A DNA stretch of 64,000 nt from JACVRW01 sp963808775 (GCA_963808775.1 CAWEGR010000007.1:372001-436000); one strand, 5' to 3'; positions 35,076 to 44,779 are shown, counted from the first letter of the stretch. Notes: generated by a model not told the origin, from the sequence alone. A program made the numbers and translations.

Positions 35076-36113
35076 GTGCTGATCGACGAGGCGCGCGCGC
35101 TGTGGGAGCCGGAGGGCGTCTACCTGAACACGGCCAGCTTCGGCCTGCCTCCGCGCCCTGCCTGGGAGGCATTGCAGGCGGCGCTCGCGGACTGGCGGGG
35201 CGGGCGCACGAGCTGGGAGGGCTGGGACCGGATGGCCGACGAGGCCCGCGGCGGCTTCGCGCGCATTCTCGGCGTGCCGAGCGAGCACGTGGCCACCGGG
35301 CCGACCGCCTCGAACCTCGTCGGGCTCGTGGCGGCGTCGCTTCCAGCGGGGTCGCGCGTGGTGTCAACGACGCGCGAGTTCACCTCCGCCCTGTGGCCGT
35401 TCCTCGCCCAGGCGGAGCGCGGGGTCGAGGTCGCGTGCGTCGAGCAGGAGCGGCTCCCCGAGGCGATCGCCACGGGGGTGGACGCCGTGGCCTTCAGCGC
35501 CGTCGCGTCGTCGGACGGCCACGTGGCGGACCTCGACGCGATCGCCGCGGCGGCCCGCGCGGCCGGCGCCCTCACCGTCGTCGACGCGACGCAGGCGTGC
35601 GGCTGGCTGCCGCTCGACGGGTCGATGTTCGACGCCGTCATCTGCCACGCGTACAAGTGGCTCGTCTCCCCGCGCGGGACGGCGTTCATGTACGTGCGGC
35701 CCGAGCTGGCCGAGCGGCTCGTCCCGAGCGCGGCCGGCTGGCACGCGGCGGAGGACCCGTACGGCGCCTTCTACGGACCGCCGCTCAGGCTGGCCCCGGA
35801 TGCGAGCCGCTTCGACGTGAGCCCGGCATGGTTCTCGTGGGTCGGCACGGCGCCCGCGCTCGAGCTGCTGCTCGAGATCGGGATCGAGCGGATCCACGAG
35901 CACGACGTCCGGCTCGCGAACCGCTTCCGCGAGGGCATCGGGCTCGAGCCGTCGAACTCGGCGATCGTCTCGGCGGAGCTGCCCGGGGTCGAGGAGCGCC
36001 TCGCGGGCACAGAGGTGATGGCGGCGGCGCGGGCGGGCGGCCTGCGCACCTCGTGGCACCTCTACAACACGGACGAGGACGTCGACCGCGTGCTCGAGCT
36101 GCTCGGTCGCTAG
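35076..36113 (+). CDS. class V aminotransferase (PLP-dependent)
   Basis: This is a PLP-dependent enzyme of the class V fold (cysteine desulfurase/isopenicillin epimerase type), 345 residues from a GTG at 35076 (GTGCTGATCGACGAG). Family features are VYLNTASFGLPPRP at the N-terminus, the phosphate-binding THV-like GPTASNLV (residues about 75-82), VVDATQACGWLPL with Asp170 and Gln173, and the Schiff-base Lys194 in HAYKWLVSPRG. The protein ends RVLELLGR. The desulfurase active-site Cys loop is not seen, so a desulfurase function is less likely than a transaminase, lyase or epimerase. The 3' end overlaps the SDR gene by 4 bases on the opposite strand. Confidence 0.9.
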   Translation: MLIDEARALWEPEGVYLNTASFGLPPRPAWEALQAALADWRGGRTSWEGWDRMADEARGGFARILGVPSEHVATGPTASNLVGLVAASLPAGSRVVSTTREFTSALWPFLAQAERGVEVACVEQERLPEAIATGVDAVAFSAVASSDGHVADLDAIAAAARAAGALTVVDATQACGWLPLDGSMFDAVICHAYKWLVSPRGTAFMYVRPELAERLVPSAAGWHAAEDPYGAFYGPPLRLAPDASRFDVSPAWFSWVGTAPALELLLEIGIERIHEHDVRLANRFREGIGLEPSNSAIVSAELPGVEERLAGTEVMAAARAGGLRTSWHLYNTDEDVDRVLELLGR

Positions 36114-36895
36114 CGCCGGCGCGGCGCGGCCGCCGGGCCGAGGATGCGGCGCAGGAGCACGTCCGCCGCGCGCGGCGAGATGCCGTTGACCACGCGCAGG
36201 AGCTGCACGAGCGGAGGGTGGAAGAGCTCGCGCCGGTCGTTCTCGACCGCCGTCACGATCCGCTCGGCGAGCGGTCCCGGCGGCGAGCGGCGGTCGCGGT
36301 GGTACCAGGCCGGCATGCGGTCCCACTCGTGGTCGTGCAGCGAGGTCTCGATCTCACCCGGGTAGACGGTCGTGACGGACACGCCGGTCCCGGCGAGCTC
36401 GAGCCGCAGCGCCTCGGCGAAGCCGCGCTGCGCCGCCTTCGTCCCGTTGTAGACGGCCGCCCACGGGAAGCCGCGCACGCCGCCGCCCGAGGAGACGATC
36501 ACCACGTGGCCGGCGCGGCGGCTGAGCATCGAGGGCAGGGCGGCCCGCACCGTGTAGAGGGTCCCGAGCCAGTTCACGTCGTTCATCTCGCGGATCTGCT
36601 CGGCCGTCTGCTCGGCGAACGGCGCATAGTGGGTGAGGCCCGCGTTCGCCACGAGCACGTCGACCGGCCCGAAGTGCTCGACCGCGGCCGCGATCCCCTC
36701 CGCGTCCGACACGTCCGCGGAGATCGCGACGTGGCCCGAACCGGGCAGGTTCGCGGCGAGCTCCTCGACGCCCTCGTGCCCGCGCGCGACCAGGCCGAGG
36801 GTGCAGCCGCGCGCCGCGAAGGCCCTCGCGGTAGCCGCGCCGATGCCACGCGACGCTCCGGTGACGAGCACGCGCGTGCCGGGCCCGATGTGCAT
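36110..36895 (-). CDS. short-chain dehydrogenase/reductase (SDR)
   Basis: This is a classical SDR of 261 residues, NAD(P)-dependent, with substrate unknown. The cofactor-binding motif TGASRGIGAAT is at residues about 13-23, the NAG motif reads VLVANAGLTHY, and the catalytic triad is Ser in VIVSSGGG plus the YNGTK pair (Tyr and Lys, YxxxK). The C-terminal part, with Arg-rich end (LGPAAAPRRR), is typical for membrane-associated long-tail SDRs. The start is the ATG at 36895, 36 bases from the DtxR start on the other strand, so both share a promoter region. Confidence 0.9.
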   Translation of the reverse strand: MHIGPGTRVLVTGASRGIGAATARAFAARGCTLGLVARGHEGVEELAANLPGSGHVAISADVSDAEGIAAAVEHFGPVDVLVANAGLTHYAPFAEQTAEQIREMNDVNWLGTLYTVRAALPSMLSRRAGHVVIVSSGGGVRGFPWAAVYNGTKAAQRGFAEALRLELAGTGVSVTTVYPGEIETSLHDHEWDRMPAWYHRDRRSPPGPLAERIVTAVENDRRELFHPPLVQLLRVVNGISPRAADVLLRRILGPAAAPRRR

Positions 36896-36931
36896 CGGGG
36901 GAAGCATCTCACGCCGGGTAGGATGCGATGC

Positions 36932-37646
36932 ATGTCGCACGAGCAGGTGACCGTCGCCGAGGAGGAGTACCTCCAGATCATCTACTGGCTGCAGGAGGCG
37001 GGCCTGCCGATCACGGGCGCGAACATCGCCCGCGCCATGCAGGTCTCCGCGCCGACGGTCCACGAGATGATCGGCCGCCTCGAGGCCGACGGCTACGTCA
37101 CGCGCGCGGCGGACAAGTCGCTCTCCTTCACCGACACGGGCCGTGAGCACGCGACCCAGATCGTGCGACGGCACCGGCTGATCGAGCGCTTCCTGACCGA
37201 CGTCTTCGACATTCCCTGGGACCAGGTCCACGAGGAGGCCGAGCGGCTCGAGCACTGGATGTCGCCCGTCGTCGAGGAGCGCATGCTGCGCGCGATCGGC
37301 GACGCCAAGACCTGCCCGCACGGGCACCCGATCTTCGAGGGGGAGCGCGAGACCGGGGTGCCGCTCGCGGACGTCGAGGAGGGTGCCGCGGTGCGGGTGC
37401 TGCGCTTCGAGAACGAGGCCGAGGACCTGCTCCACTACCTGAAGGACTCGGGCCTCCAGCCGGGCCTCGAGGGAACGGCTGGCGCAGGCCGGAGACGACG
37501 AGATCGTGGTCGAGGTCCCGAGCGGCCGGCTCGCCGTCACGCGCAGCGTGGCCGAGACCGTGTCGGTGGTGGCCGACCCGTCGCCGCCGCCGCGGGTGGC
37601 GCTGCCTGACCAGCTCGTGCTCGGCAAGGAGCGCTACGGGCGCTAG
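36932..37646 (+). CDS. DtxR/MntR family metal-dependent transcriptional regulator, one frame break
   Basis: This is a metal-sensing repressor of about 237 residues, controlling iron or manganese homeostasis. The winged helix is EEYLQIIYWLQEAGLPITGANIARAMQVSAPTVHEMIGRLEADGYV (read in pieces). Metal-binding and dimer parts follow: HWMSPVVEERML, CPHGHPIFEGE, and a C-terminal SH3-like FeoA domain (GDDEIVVEVPSGRLAVTRSVAETVSVV). The frame breaks near 37478, between SGLQPGLEG and LAQAGDDE. I chose the ATG at 36932 (MSHEQVTVAEEEYL), though an ATG at 36923 is in frame. It lies 36 bases from the SDR start and may autoregulate. Confidence 0.9.
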
Positions 37647-37656
37647 CCCGCGGGCA

Positions 37657-38388
37657 TCAGGCCAGCACGGCCCGCGCCCTCAGGTCGTACCAGAGCAGCG
37701 TCGCGTAGATCGCGATGAGCGGCGCCGTCACGATCTCGGCGACGATCGTGCCGGCGAGCGACCAGACGGCGTCGCCGGTCGAGTCGGCGATCGCGGCGAA
37801 CGGCATGGACAGGACGAGGCCCGGGATCGCCACGGCGAGGTTGACCAGCACCACGAGCCCGAACGTGCGCCACCAGAAGCCCTGCGTGACCTCCCACGAC
37901 AGCCGCAGCGCGCCCATCCAGCGCTCCCCGCCGATCACCACGGCCTGCGGGACGAAGAAGAGCCTGATGGCGAGGAAGACGCCCGGGATCACCAGCAGCA
38001 GGAAGCCGGCGGCGATCGCGACCGCGGCGGTGAAGACGGCGAAGAAGAGCGGCGTGAACGCCTCGAAGCCGGCCACGAACGCCCGCCCCGCGCCGATCTT
38101 CTCGCCCGCCGAGATCGAGCGCAGTGCGTGGATGCAGATCGCGGTGATGATCGGCGAGACGACGAGGAAGCCGACCACCGTCGGCACCGCGGCCTCGGCG
38201 ATCGCCGGCGAGTCGTCGTAGGGCCCGGTCAGCATCTCGAGGCCGATCCCCTCGACGATCACGTGCACCGGGACGACCACCGCCGCGGACAGCAGCAGGA
38301 ACACCCCGGCGTGCCGCATGAACACGCTCAGCGTGTCGCGGAAGAGCGCGGTGACGTCGCGGGGCTGCGTCAGCCGCAGCTCGGTCAC
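37657..38388 (-). CDS. polytopic membrane protein (DUF/GDPD membrane-domain-like), function unknown
   Basis: This is a 243-residue membrane protein with about six hydrophobic segments, starting from a GTG at 38388 (MTELRLTQPRDVTALFRDTLSVFMRH). The pattern, with an amphipathic N-terminal domain RHAGVFLLLSAAVVVPV, a central repeated RSWxV-type segment (MGALRLSWEVTQGFWWRTFGLVVLV) and a hydrophobic end, resembles the membrane domains seen in GDPD/UPF0259-like proteins. I do not assign an activity. It overlaps the upstream aminotransferase stop by 4 bases (GTGA), so the two are coupled. Its C-terminus faces the DtxR gene, which ends 11 bases away. Confidence 0.75.
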   Translation of the reverse strand: MTELRLTQPRDVTALFRDTLSVFMRHAGVFLLLSAAVVVPVHVIVEGIGLEMLTGPYDDSPAIAEAAVPTVVGFLVVSPIITAICIHALRSISAGEKIGAGRAFVAGFEAFTPLFFAVFTAAVAIAAGFLLLVIPGVFLAIRLFFVPQAVVIGGERWMGALRLSWEVTQGFWWRTFGLVVLVNLAVAIPGLVLSMPFAAIADSTGDAVWSLAGTIVAEIVTAPLIAIYATLLWYDLRARAVLA

Positions 38389-39503
38389 GCGGCCGCCCCG
38401 GCCAGCTCTCGGTAGGCATCGGCCACGCGCGCGATGCCCTCCTCGATCTGGTCGGGTGGCACGGCGGAGTAGGCGAGCCGCAGCGAGCTCTCGCCCCCCT
38501 CGATGAGGAAGTCCGTTCCCTTCACGAACATGACGCCGCGCTCCCTCGCGCCCTCGAACAGCGCGTTCCCGTCGGTGCCGTCGGGCAGGTCGACCCAGAG
38601 GAAGTAGCCGCCCTCGGGGACCACGAAGCGAGCGTCGGGCAGGTGGCGCTCGAGCGCGGAGCAGGTGGCGTCGCGGCGCTCGCGCAGGGCCGCGCGGACG
38701 GTCTCGATCGAGCGCCCGATCGCGCCCGAGTGGCAGAACTCGGCCACGATCCCCTGGGCCACCATGTTCGGCGAGATGTAGGTCTCGGTGGCCTCCTTGC
38801 GGATGCCGGCGATGTCCTCCTTCGGCCCGACGAGGTAGCCGACCCGGATACCGGGGCAGATCGTCTTCGAGAACGACGACGCGTAGATCACGTTGCCCTC
38901 GCCGCCGTCCAGCTCGAGCATCGTGGGATGGCCCTCCCCGCCGAACCGGAGGTCCACGTACGGGTCGTCCTCGAAGATCGTGAACGAGTGCTCGCGCGCG
39001 AGCTCGAGCAGGCGCCGGCGCTTCTCGAGCGAGAGCGTGCAGCCGGCCGGGTTCTGGAAGTTGGGGATGATGTGGGCGAGCACCGGCCGCGCGCCGGCCT
39101 CGAGCGCGGTGGCAAGCGCCTCGACGTCGATCCCGTCCGGCTCGAGCGGGATGGCGAGGATGTCGGCGCCGAGCTTGCGCAGCGACAGCAGCGTCCGGTC
39201 ATAGGTGGGCGCCTCGACGACGACCACGTCGCCCGGCTTCACGAACAGGTTGAAGAGGAAGGCGTCCGCCTGCATCGAGCCGTTCGTGGCGACGAGCCGG
39301 TCGGGCTCGACCCCGTGTCGCTTGGCGAGCCATTCGAGCAGTCGCGGGTAGCCCGGCGACAGCCCGTACGCGCACATTCCGGCGGCGTCGCGCTCGAAAG
39401 CGCGGTCGGCGGCGGCACGCAGGTCGTCAACGGCCACGATGTCGATCGAGGGCGCCCCGCGCGCGAGCGAGATGTTCGTGAGCTCGGCCACCGGATCAGC
39501 CAC
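38385..39503 (-). CDS. PLP-dependent aminotransferase, class I/II (MocR/2-aminoadipate-transaminase-like)
   Basis: This is a fold-type I aminotransferase of 372 residues. It starts at the GTG at 39503 (VADPVAELTNISLARGAPS), which sits just ahead of the family's canonical start; longer frames upstream do not look like protein. Typical features are GLSPGYPRLLEWLAKRHG, NFQNPAGCTLS, FEDDPYVDLRFGG and the Schiff-base Lys213 in SSFSKTICPGIRVGY. The sequence resembles aromatic and 2-aminoadipate transaminases (KAT/LysN type), without a DNA-binding domain. It is co-transcribed with the downstream membrane protein. Its start faces the plus-strand solute-binding/VWA gene 24 bases away. Confidence 0.9.
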   Translation of the reverse strand: MADPVAELTNISLARGAPSIDIVAVDDLRAAADRAFERDAAGMCAYGLSPGYPRLLEWLAKRHGVEPDRLVATNGSMQADAFLFNLFVKPGDVVVVEAPTYDRTLLSLRKLGADILAIPLEPDGIDVEALATALEAGARPVLAHIIPNFQNPAGCTLSLEKRRRLLELAREHSFTIFEDDPYVDLRFGGEGHPTMLELDGGEGNVIYASSFSKTICPGIRVGYLVGPKEDIAGIRKEATETYISPNMVAQGIVAEFCHSGAIGRSIETVRAALRERRDATCSALERHLPDARFVVPEGGYFLWVDLPDGTDGNALFEGARERGVMFVKGTDFLIEGGESSLRLAYSAVPPDQIEEGIARVADAYRELAGAAA

Positions 39504-39527
39504 GATACACGTAGGGTCAGCACGCAG

Positions 39528-41232
39528 ATGAAGCGCAGCCAGCTCCTGATCGTCGTGTTCGCGGTGCTCGCGGTGGGCGCCGTCGCGCTCGTGGCGCGCG
39601 GGGGTGGCGACGACGACGGCGGCGGGTCGAGCGGCGGCGACGGCGGAGGCGAGACCGCGCCGCAGGGGGCCGTGCGGATCCCGTTCGCGTACTCGCCCGA
39701 GAAGGAGCGCCTGCTCGCGCCCGCTGATCAAGCGCTTCAACTCCGAGCGCGTCGAGGTGGCGGGCGGCAAGGCGGCCTTCGTCGAGGGCGAGGTCGTGGC
39801 GAGCGGGGAGGCCGAGTCGAAGATCGCGGAGGGCGAGCTCGAGCCCGTGATCTGGTCGCCGGCGTCCTCGCTGTGGGGACGGCTCCTCAACTTCGAGGCG
39901 GACCGGGCGCTCGCGCCCGACGACAGCCCGTCGATCGTCCGCACGCCGCTCGTGATCGCGATGTGGGAGCCCTTCGCGGAGGCGCTCGGCTGGCCGCAGA
40001 AGGAGATCGGCTTCGAGCAGATCATCGAGCTCGCGCGCTCGAACCAGGGCTTCGCGCGCTACGGCCATCCGGAGTTCGGCCGCTTCAAGCTCGTGCACAC
40101 GAACCCGGACTTCTCGACCTCCGGGCTCGAGGCGGTGGTGGCCGAGTACTACGCCGCGACCGGAAAGAAGGAGGGCCTCACGGTCGCGGACGTCGAGCGC
40201 TCCGATGCACGCAAGATCGTGCGCGACATCGAGCAGTCGATCGTGCACTACGGCGACACCACGCTCTTCATCGCCGACCAGATGCGCCGGGAGGGCCCCG
40301 GCTACGCGTCGGCCGTGGCGATGGAGGAGGTGACGCTGCTCGACTTCAACAAGAACCGCGGCTCGCAGCCCAAGCTCGTGGCGCTCTATCCGCCCGAGGG
40401 AACGTTCTACTCGGACAACCCCTTCATCGTGCTCGACGGCGACTGGGTCACGCCGGCGCAGCGCGAGGGCGCCGAGGCCTTCGGCGAGTTCCTCGCCGAC
40501 GAGATCACGCCGGAGCTCGCCGCGCGCTCCGGCTTCCGCCCGGCGGACCTCGAGGAGGAGCCGGTGGCCCCGATCTCGAAGGAGAACGGCGTCGACCCCG
40601 CGCAGCCCGAGCGGGTGCTCGGCCTTCCCGAGCCGCGCACGCTCGACCGCATCCGGCGGGCCTGGCGCGAGGACCGCAAGCCCGCCAACGTCCTGCTCGT
40701 GGTTGACAGGTCCGGCTCGATGGCCGACGAGAACCGGCTCGTGAGCGCCAAGCAGGGTCTCGAGGCCTTCTTCGAGGAGGTCGGGCAGCAGGACTCCGTC
40801 GGGCTCACGACCTTCAACGACCGCATCCAGCCGCTGCTCCCGATCGCGCCGTTCAGCGAGGCCGAGGGCCAGCTGCGCTCGACGGTGGAGAACCTCTTCG
40901 CCGACGGCGGCACCGCGGTCTACGACGCCACGATCCAGGGCTTCAACTCGGTGCGCGCGACCGCGGGGCCCGAAACGATCAACGCCGTGGTCGTGCTCAC
41001 GGACGGCGAGGACACGGACTCCGCGGCAAGCGCCCAGCAGGCGGTCGACGCCGTGCGCTCCCAGGGCGACTCGGACAACCAGGTCCGCGTGTTCACGATC
41101 GCCTACAGCGCGGGCGCCGCGGGAGCGGCCGAGGCGCTCGAGGCGATCTCGAAGGCGTCGGGCGGCCAGGCCTACGAGGGCGACACCGAGGACATCGAGG
41201 CCGTCTACAGGAGCATCTCGAGCTTCTTCTGA
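39528..41232 (+). CDS. membrane-anchored solute-binding protein fused to a VWA domain, one frame break
   Basis: This is a large extracytoplasmic protein (about 568 residues). An N-terminal signal anchor (MKRSQLLIVVFAVLAVGAVALVARG) is followed by a Gly-Asp spacer and then a periplasmic-binding fold (LIKRFNSERVEVAGG, VIWSPASSLWGRLLN, PEGTFYSDNPFIVLDGDW). The C-terminal 190 residues are a VWA domain with an intact metal site: VLLVVDRSGSM, the Thr in VGLTTFNDR, and VVVLTDGEDTDS. One frame break lies near 39722. This combination is known in Actinobacteria as substrate-binding and VWA protein, often near tellurite-type genes, and is of unknown function. The stop overlaps the next gene by one base. 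Confidence 0.88.
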
Positions 41233-42001
41233 TGTCGAGGCAGATGCAGCCCTACAGCCGTGGCGAGTACAACCGGGCGCTGATCCTGAACGCGCTCACG
41301 CAGCCGTTCAACGTGATCCTGTTCGCGGCGATCGCGATCGTCGGGATCGTGGTCGGCGTCGTGCTGCCGGTGCTCGCGGTCGGCCTCGTGGTCTACGGGA
41401 TCGCGTGCGCTCGCACCTACTTCGACGAGGACGAGGCGCAGAAGGTGCTCGACGCGCGAGCGCGCCGGCCGGCGCAAGAAGGTCGAGGCGGGACGGCTCG
41501 ACACCCGCGGCGCTGTCCGACCCGATCGCCGGGCTCGTCAACGAGGGACGCCGCCGCGAGGCCCGCATCCGCGAGGCGATCGAGCGGGCCGAACTGCCCT
41601 TCGAGGAGGTCTCCGCGGAGGTCGACCGCTTCATCCGCGCGATGGACGACGGCGCTCGCCGGGCCCAGCTTCTCTACGAGGCGCTCGCGGAGACGCCCCC
41701 CTCATGGGTCGAGCAGCGGCTCGCCCAGGTGCGCCGCGATCCGTCGAAGGCGGAGCTCACCTCCGCGCTCGAGACCCAGCTCGCGGTGCTGCGCAAGATG
41801 GAGGGCCAGCTGCAGCGCTTCTACGACGAGATGGAGCGCGTGCTCGTGGAGCTCGACACGGTGCGCGGGAACCTCGTGAGCGTGTCGGCGTCGACGGAGG
41901 CGGCGAACCAGGAGCGCCTCGCGAGCGAGGTGCGAGCGCTGAGCGAGGAGGTCGGAGCCGTGGCGGCGGGGATGAGCGAGGCGTACGAGACGCCGGGGTA
42001 G
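41232..42001 (+). CDS. membrane protein with C-terminal coiled coil, two frame breaks
   Basis: This is about 255 residues, starting MSRQMQPYSRGEYNRALILNALTQ. Two adjacent hydrophobic segments (PFNVILFAAIAIVGIVVGVVL and PVLAVGLVVYGIACAR) are followed by a highly charged cytosolic region. In its repaired frame it reads SDPIAGLVNEGRRREARIREAI, then several heptad-like stretches (ETQLAVLRKMEGQLQRFYDEMERVLVELDTVRGN and ASEVRALSEEVGAVAAG). Frame breaks lie near 41465 and 41507. It overlaps the solute-binding/VWA gene by one base, so the two proteins are likely partners at the membrane. No enzymatic motif is seen. Confidence 0.75.
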
Positions 42002-42005
42002 GCGG

Positions 42006-42885
42006 CTAGGCCCGCGCCCCGAGGATCTCGATGGCGAGCTCGGCGACCTGCGTCGGGTTGCGGCCGACCTTCACGCCCTTCGCCTCGAGTGCCTCGGCCT
42101 TCGCGGCGGCGGTGCCCTTCGAGCCGGACACGATCGCGCCGGCGTGGCCCATCGTCTTGCCGGGCGGTGCCGTGAAGCCCGCGATGTACGCGAGCACCGG
42201 CTTCGACACGTGCTCCGCGATGTAGTCCGCGGCCTCCTCCTCGGCCGAGCCGCCGATCTCGCCGCACATGACGATCAGCTCCGTCTCACCGTCCTGCTCG
42301 AACAGCTCGATGATGTCGACGAAGCTCGAGCCGGGGACCGGGTCGCCGCCGATGCCGACGATCGTCGAGTTGCCGAAGCCCTGCTGGGCGAGCTCGTTCC
42401 CGATCTGGTAGGTCAGCGTGCCCGAGCGCGACACGAGCCCGACGTTGCCCTCCTTGAAGAACTGCGCAGGGATGATGCCCACGTTGGCCTTGCCGGGCGA
42501 CAGGATGCCGGGGCAGTTGGGGCCCACGAGCCGCGCGGCTGCCGCGCTGCAGGTGGTTGTAGACCTTGAGCTCGTCGTGTGCCGGGATGCCCTCGGTGAT
42601 CGCGATGATCAGCTCGATGCCGGCGTCCTCCGCCTCGAGGATCGAGTCGGCCGCGAAGCGGGGCGGGACGAAGATCATCGCGGTGTTGGCGTCCGTCTCC
42701 GCGACGGCGTCGTGGAAGGTGTTGAAGACCGGGACGCCGTCCACGTCCTGGCCGCCCTTGCCGGGCGTGACGCCGGAGACCACCTGGGTGCCGTAGTCGC
42801 GGTTGCGGAGCGCGTGGAAGGTGCCCTCGCGTCCGGTGATGCCCGAGACGCAGAGGCGCGTGCCTGGGTCGACGAGGATCGCCAT
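42006..42885 (-). CDS. sucD: succinate-CoA ligase (ADP-forming) subunit alpha, one frame break
   Basis: This is the alpha chain of succinyl-CoA synthetase, 293 residues, forming succinate and ATP (or GTP) from succinyl-CoA in the TCA cycle. It begins MAILVDPGTRLCVSGITGREGTFHALRN, with CoA-binding VSGVTPGKGGQDVDGVPVFN, the PPRFAADSILEAEDAG segment, MGPNCPGILSPGKANVGIIPA, and the active-site His loop GHAGAIVSG (phospho-His). The C-terminus is ELAIEILGARA. A frame break occurs near 42540, between NHLQRGS and GPNCPG. The start overlaps the last base of the sucC stop, the normal sucCD arrangement. Confidence 0.93.
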
Positions 42886-44024
42886 CAGCCCGCGAGCTCC
42901 ACGACCTTCTGCGCGGCGCCGAGCATCGTGGACTCCGTGTGCACGTTCGGCAGGTCGGCCTCGGCGAGCAGCGCCCGGCCCTCCTTGTCGTTCGTGCCGT
43001 CGAGCCTGACCACGAACGGGACGTCCGGCTTGATCTGCTCGAACGCCTCGATCAGCCCGCGCGCCACCTCGTCGCAGCGGGTGATGCCGCCGAAGATGTT
43101 GAACAGCACCGCGCTCACCTTGTCGTCGGACAGGATCACCTCGACCGCGCTCGTGATCGCCTCGGCCTTGGAGCCGCCGCCGGCGTCGAGGAAGTTCGCG
43201 GGCCGGCCTCCCGCCTGGGCGACCACGTCGAGGGTCGACATGACGAGCCCGGCGCCGTTGCCGAGGATGCCCACGTTGCCGTCGAGCTTCACGTAGGTGA
43301 GCCCGCGCTCCTTCGCCATCCGCTCCTGCGGGTCCTCGGCCGAGAGATCGCGCAGCTCGGCGACGTCGGGGTGGCGGAACAGGGCGTTGGCGTCGATCGT
43401 GACCTTCGCGTCGAGGACGACGACCTCGCGCTTCTTCGTGATGAGCAGCGGGTTGACCTCGACGAGCGTCGCGTCCTCGCGCACGAACACCTCGTAGAGC
43501 TGCGAGAGCACGGCGCCGACCGGCCGGATCACGTCGTCCGCGATGCCCGCCTCGAAGGCGAGCCTGCGCCCGTGGAAGTCCTGGAAGCCGATCAGCGGGT
43601 CCACGTGCAGCATGCGCATGGCCTCGGGGTCCTTCTCGGCGACCTCCTCCACGTCCATGCCGCCCATCCGCGACAGCATCGCCATCGGCTTCTTGGCCGA
43701 GCGGTCGAACACGACCGCCGCGTAGTACTCCTCGTCGATCTCGCTCGCCTGCTCGACGTACACCTCGTGGACGGTGAAGCCGCGGATGTCCATTCCGAGG
43801 ATCGCCTGGGCATGGGCCTCGGCCTCCGCGCGGTCGTTCGCGAGCTTGATCCCGCCGGCCTTGCCGCGACCGCCGATCTGGACCTGAGCCTTGACCACCA
43901 CGGGATAGCCGAGCGCCTCGGCGGCCTCCACCGCCTCGCTCACCGATGCGGCCGCCTGACCGTCCGGCACGGGCAGCCCGTGCTTACGGAACAGCAGTTT
44001 TCCCTGGTATTCGAGGAGGTCCAT
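42885..44024 (-). CDS. sucC: succinate-CoA ligase (ADP-forming) subunit beta
   Basis: This is the intact beta chain of succinyl-CoA synthetase, 379 residues. It starts MDLLEYQGKLLFRKHGLPVPDG with an ATP-grasp N-terminal fold. VVVKAQVQIGGRGKAGGIKLA is the nucleotide-binding loop. The middle contains VEVNPLLITKKREVVVLDAKV (metal-binding Asn and Asp), and the C-terminal CoA-ligase domain has GNVGILGNGAGLVMSTLDVV, GGRPANFLDAGGGS and NIFGGITRCDEVARG, ending KVVELAG. It is the first gene of the sucC-sucD pair, with its own promoter toward the divergent HAD gene 60 bases away. Confidence 0.95.
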   Translation of the reverse strand: MDLLEYQGKLLFRKHGLPVPDGQAAASVSEAVEAAEALGYPVVVKAQVQIGGRGKAGGIKLANDRAEAEAHAQAILGMDIRGFTVHEVYVEQASEIDEEYYAAVVFDRSAKKPMAMLSRMGGMDVEEVAEKDPEAMRMLHVDPLIGFQDFHGRRLAFEAGIADDVIRPVGAVLSQLYEVFVREDATLVEVNPLLITKKREVVVLDAKVTIDANALFRHPDVAELRDLSAEDPQERMAKERGLTYVKLDGNVGILGNGAGLVMSTLDVVAQAGGRPANFLDAGGGSKAEAITSAVEVILSDDKVSAVLFNIFGGITRCDEVARGLIEAFEQIKPDVPFVVRLDGTNDKEGRALLAEADLPNVHTESTMLGAAQKVVELAG

Positions 44025-44084
44025 GGGGGGTAGATAGAGTGCGCGACCGCGCTCGGGAGGCGCAGCACCCTATCGAAAGACCCC

Positions 44085-44768
44085 ATGGCTCTACCGAAAG
44101 ACGTCAAGTTCGTCACGTTCGACTGTTACGGCACCCTGATCGACTGGGAGAGCGGGGTCTACGACGCGTTCCAGAAGGAGGCCGATCGCGACGGATTCAC
44201 CATCGACCGCGATGCCCTGATCCCTCGATTCATCGAGGTTCAGCGCGAGATCCAGCGTGGCTCGTACGAGCTCTACGCCGAGGTGCTGCGCCGCACGGCC
44301 GTGCGCGTCGCGAGTGAGCTCGGCTGGGAGCTCGAGCCCTCGCGCTCCAACTTCCTGCCGAACAGCGTGCCCGCCTGGACGGCCTTCCGCGAGACGAACG
44401 CCCAGCTCGAGCGCTTCGCCAAGAAGTACGAGGTCGGCGTGCTGTCGAACATCGACGACAAGCTGCTCGGCGCAACCCGCCGCCACCTGCGCATCGACTT
44501 CGACCTCGTCGTCACCGCGCAGCAGGTCCGCTCCTACAAGCCGGACCCCGCGCACTTCAAGGAGTGCGCGCGCCGCATCGAAGGAACGAAGAAGCGGTGG
44601 GTCCATATCGCCTCGGGCTATCCCACGGACGTGGAGCCCTGCCTGAAGTCGAAGATCCCGGTGATCTGGGTCAACCGAAGCGGCGAGGAGATCGAGGCCG
44701 GGAGCAAGAAGCCCGACGCCGAGGTCAAGACCTTCCGCGACGCCGGCAAGCTGCTCGACGCGGCCTAG
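44085..44768 (+). CDS. HAD family hydrolase, haloacid dehalogenase type II-like
   Basis: This is a 227-residue HAD hydrolase. The nucleophile Asp is in FVTFDCYGTLIDWESG (motif I), a motif II Ser-Asn pair is in VLSNIDDKL, the Lys of motif III in SYKPDPAHFK, and motif IV in HIASGYPTDVEPCLK. This pattern, and length, match (S)-2-haloacid dehalogenase type II relatives, but many such proteins act on other phosphorylated or halogenated metabolites. The usual dehalogenase Asp in motif I is there. It starts MALPKDVKFV. The following metallo-beta-lactamase gene starts 12 bases after its stop, so the two may be co-transcribed. Confidence 0.85.
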   Translation: MALPKDVKFVTFDCYGTLIDWESGVYDAFQKEADRDGFTIDRDALIPRFIEVQREIQRGSYELYAEVLRRTAVRVASELGWELEPSRSNFLPNSVPAWTAFRETNAQLERFAKKYEVGVLSNIDDKLLGATRRHLRIDFDLVVTAQQVRSYKPDPAHFKECARRIEGTKKRWVHIASGYPTDVEPCLKSKIPVIWVNRSGEEIEAGSKKPDAEVKTFRDAGKLLDAA

Positions 44769-44779
44769 GGGCGGGTCGG

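Noticed and set aside
35076..36113. Cysteine desulfurase (IscS/SufS)
   Set aside because: The fold is class V aminotransferase, but the desulfurase Cys loop is not seen near the C-terminus and no iron-sulfur assembly genes are adjacent.
39528..41232. A simple phosphate or polyamine ABC binding protein
   Set aside because: The C-terminal third is a VWA domain with intact metal-binding residues, and no permease or ATPase genes are adjacent.
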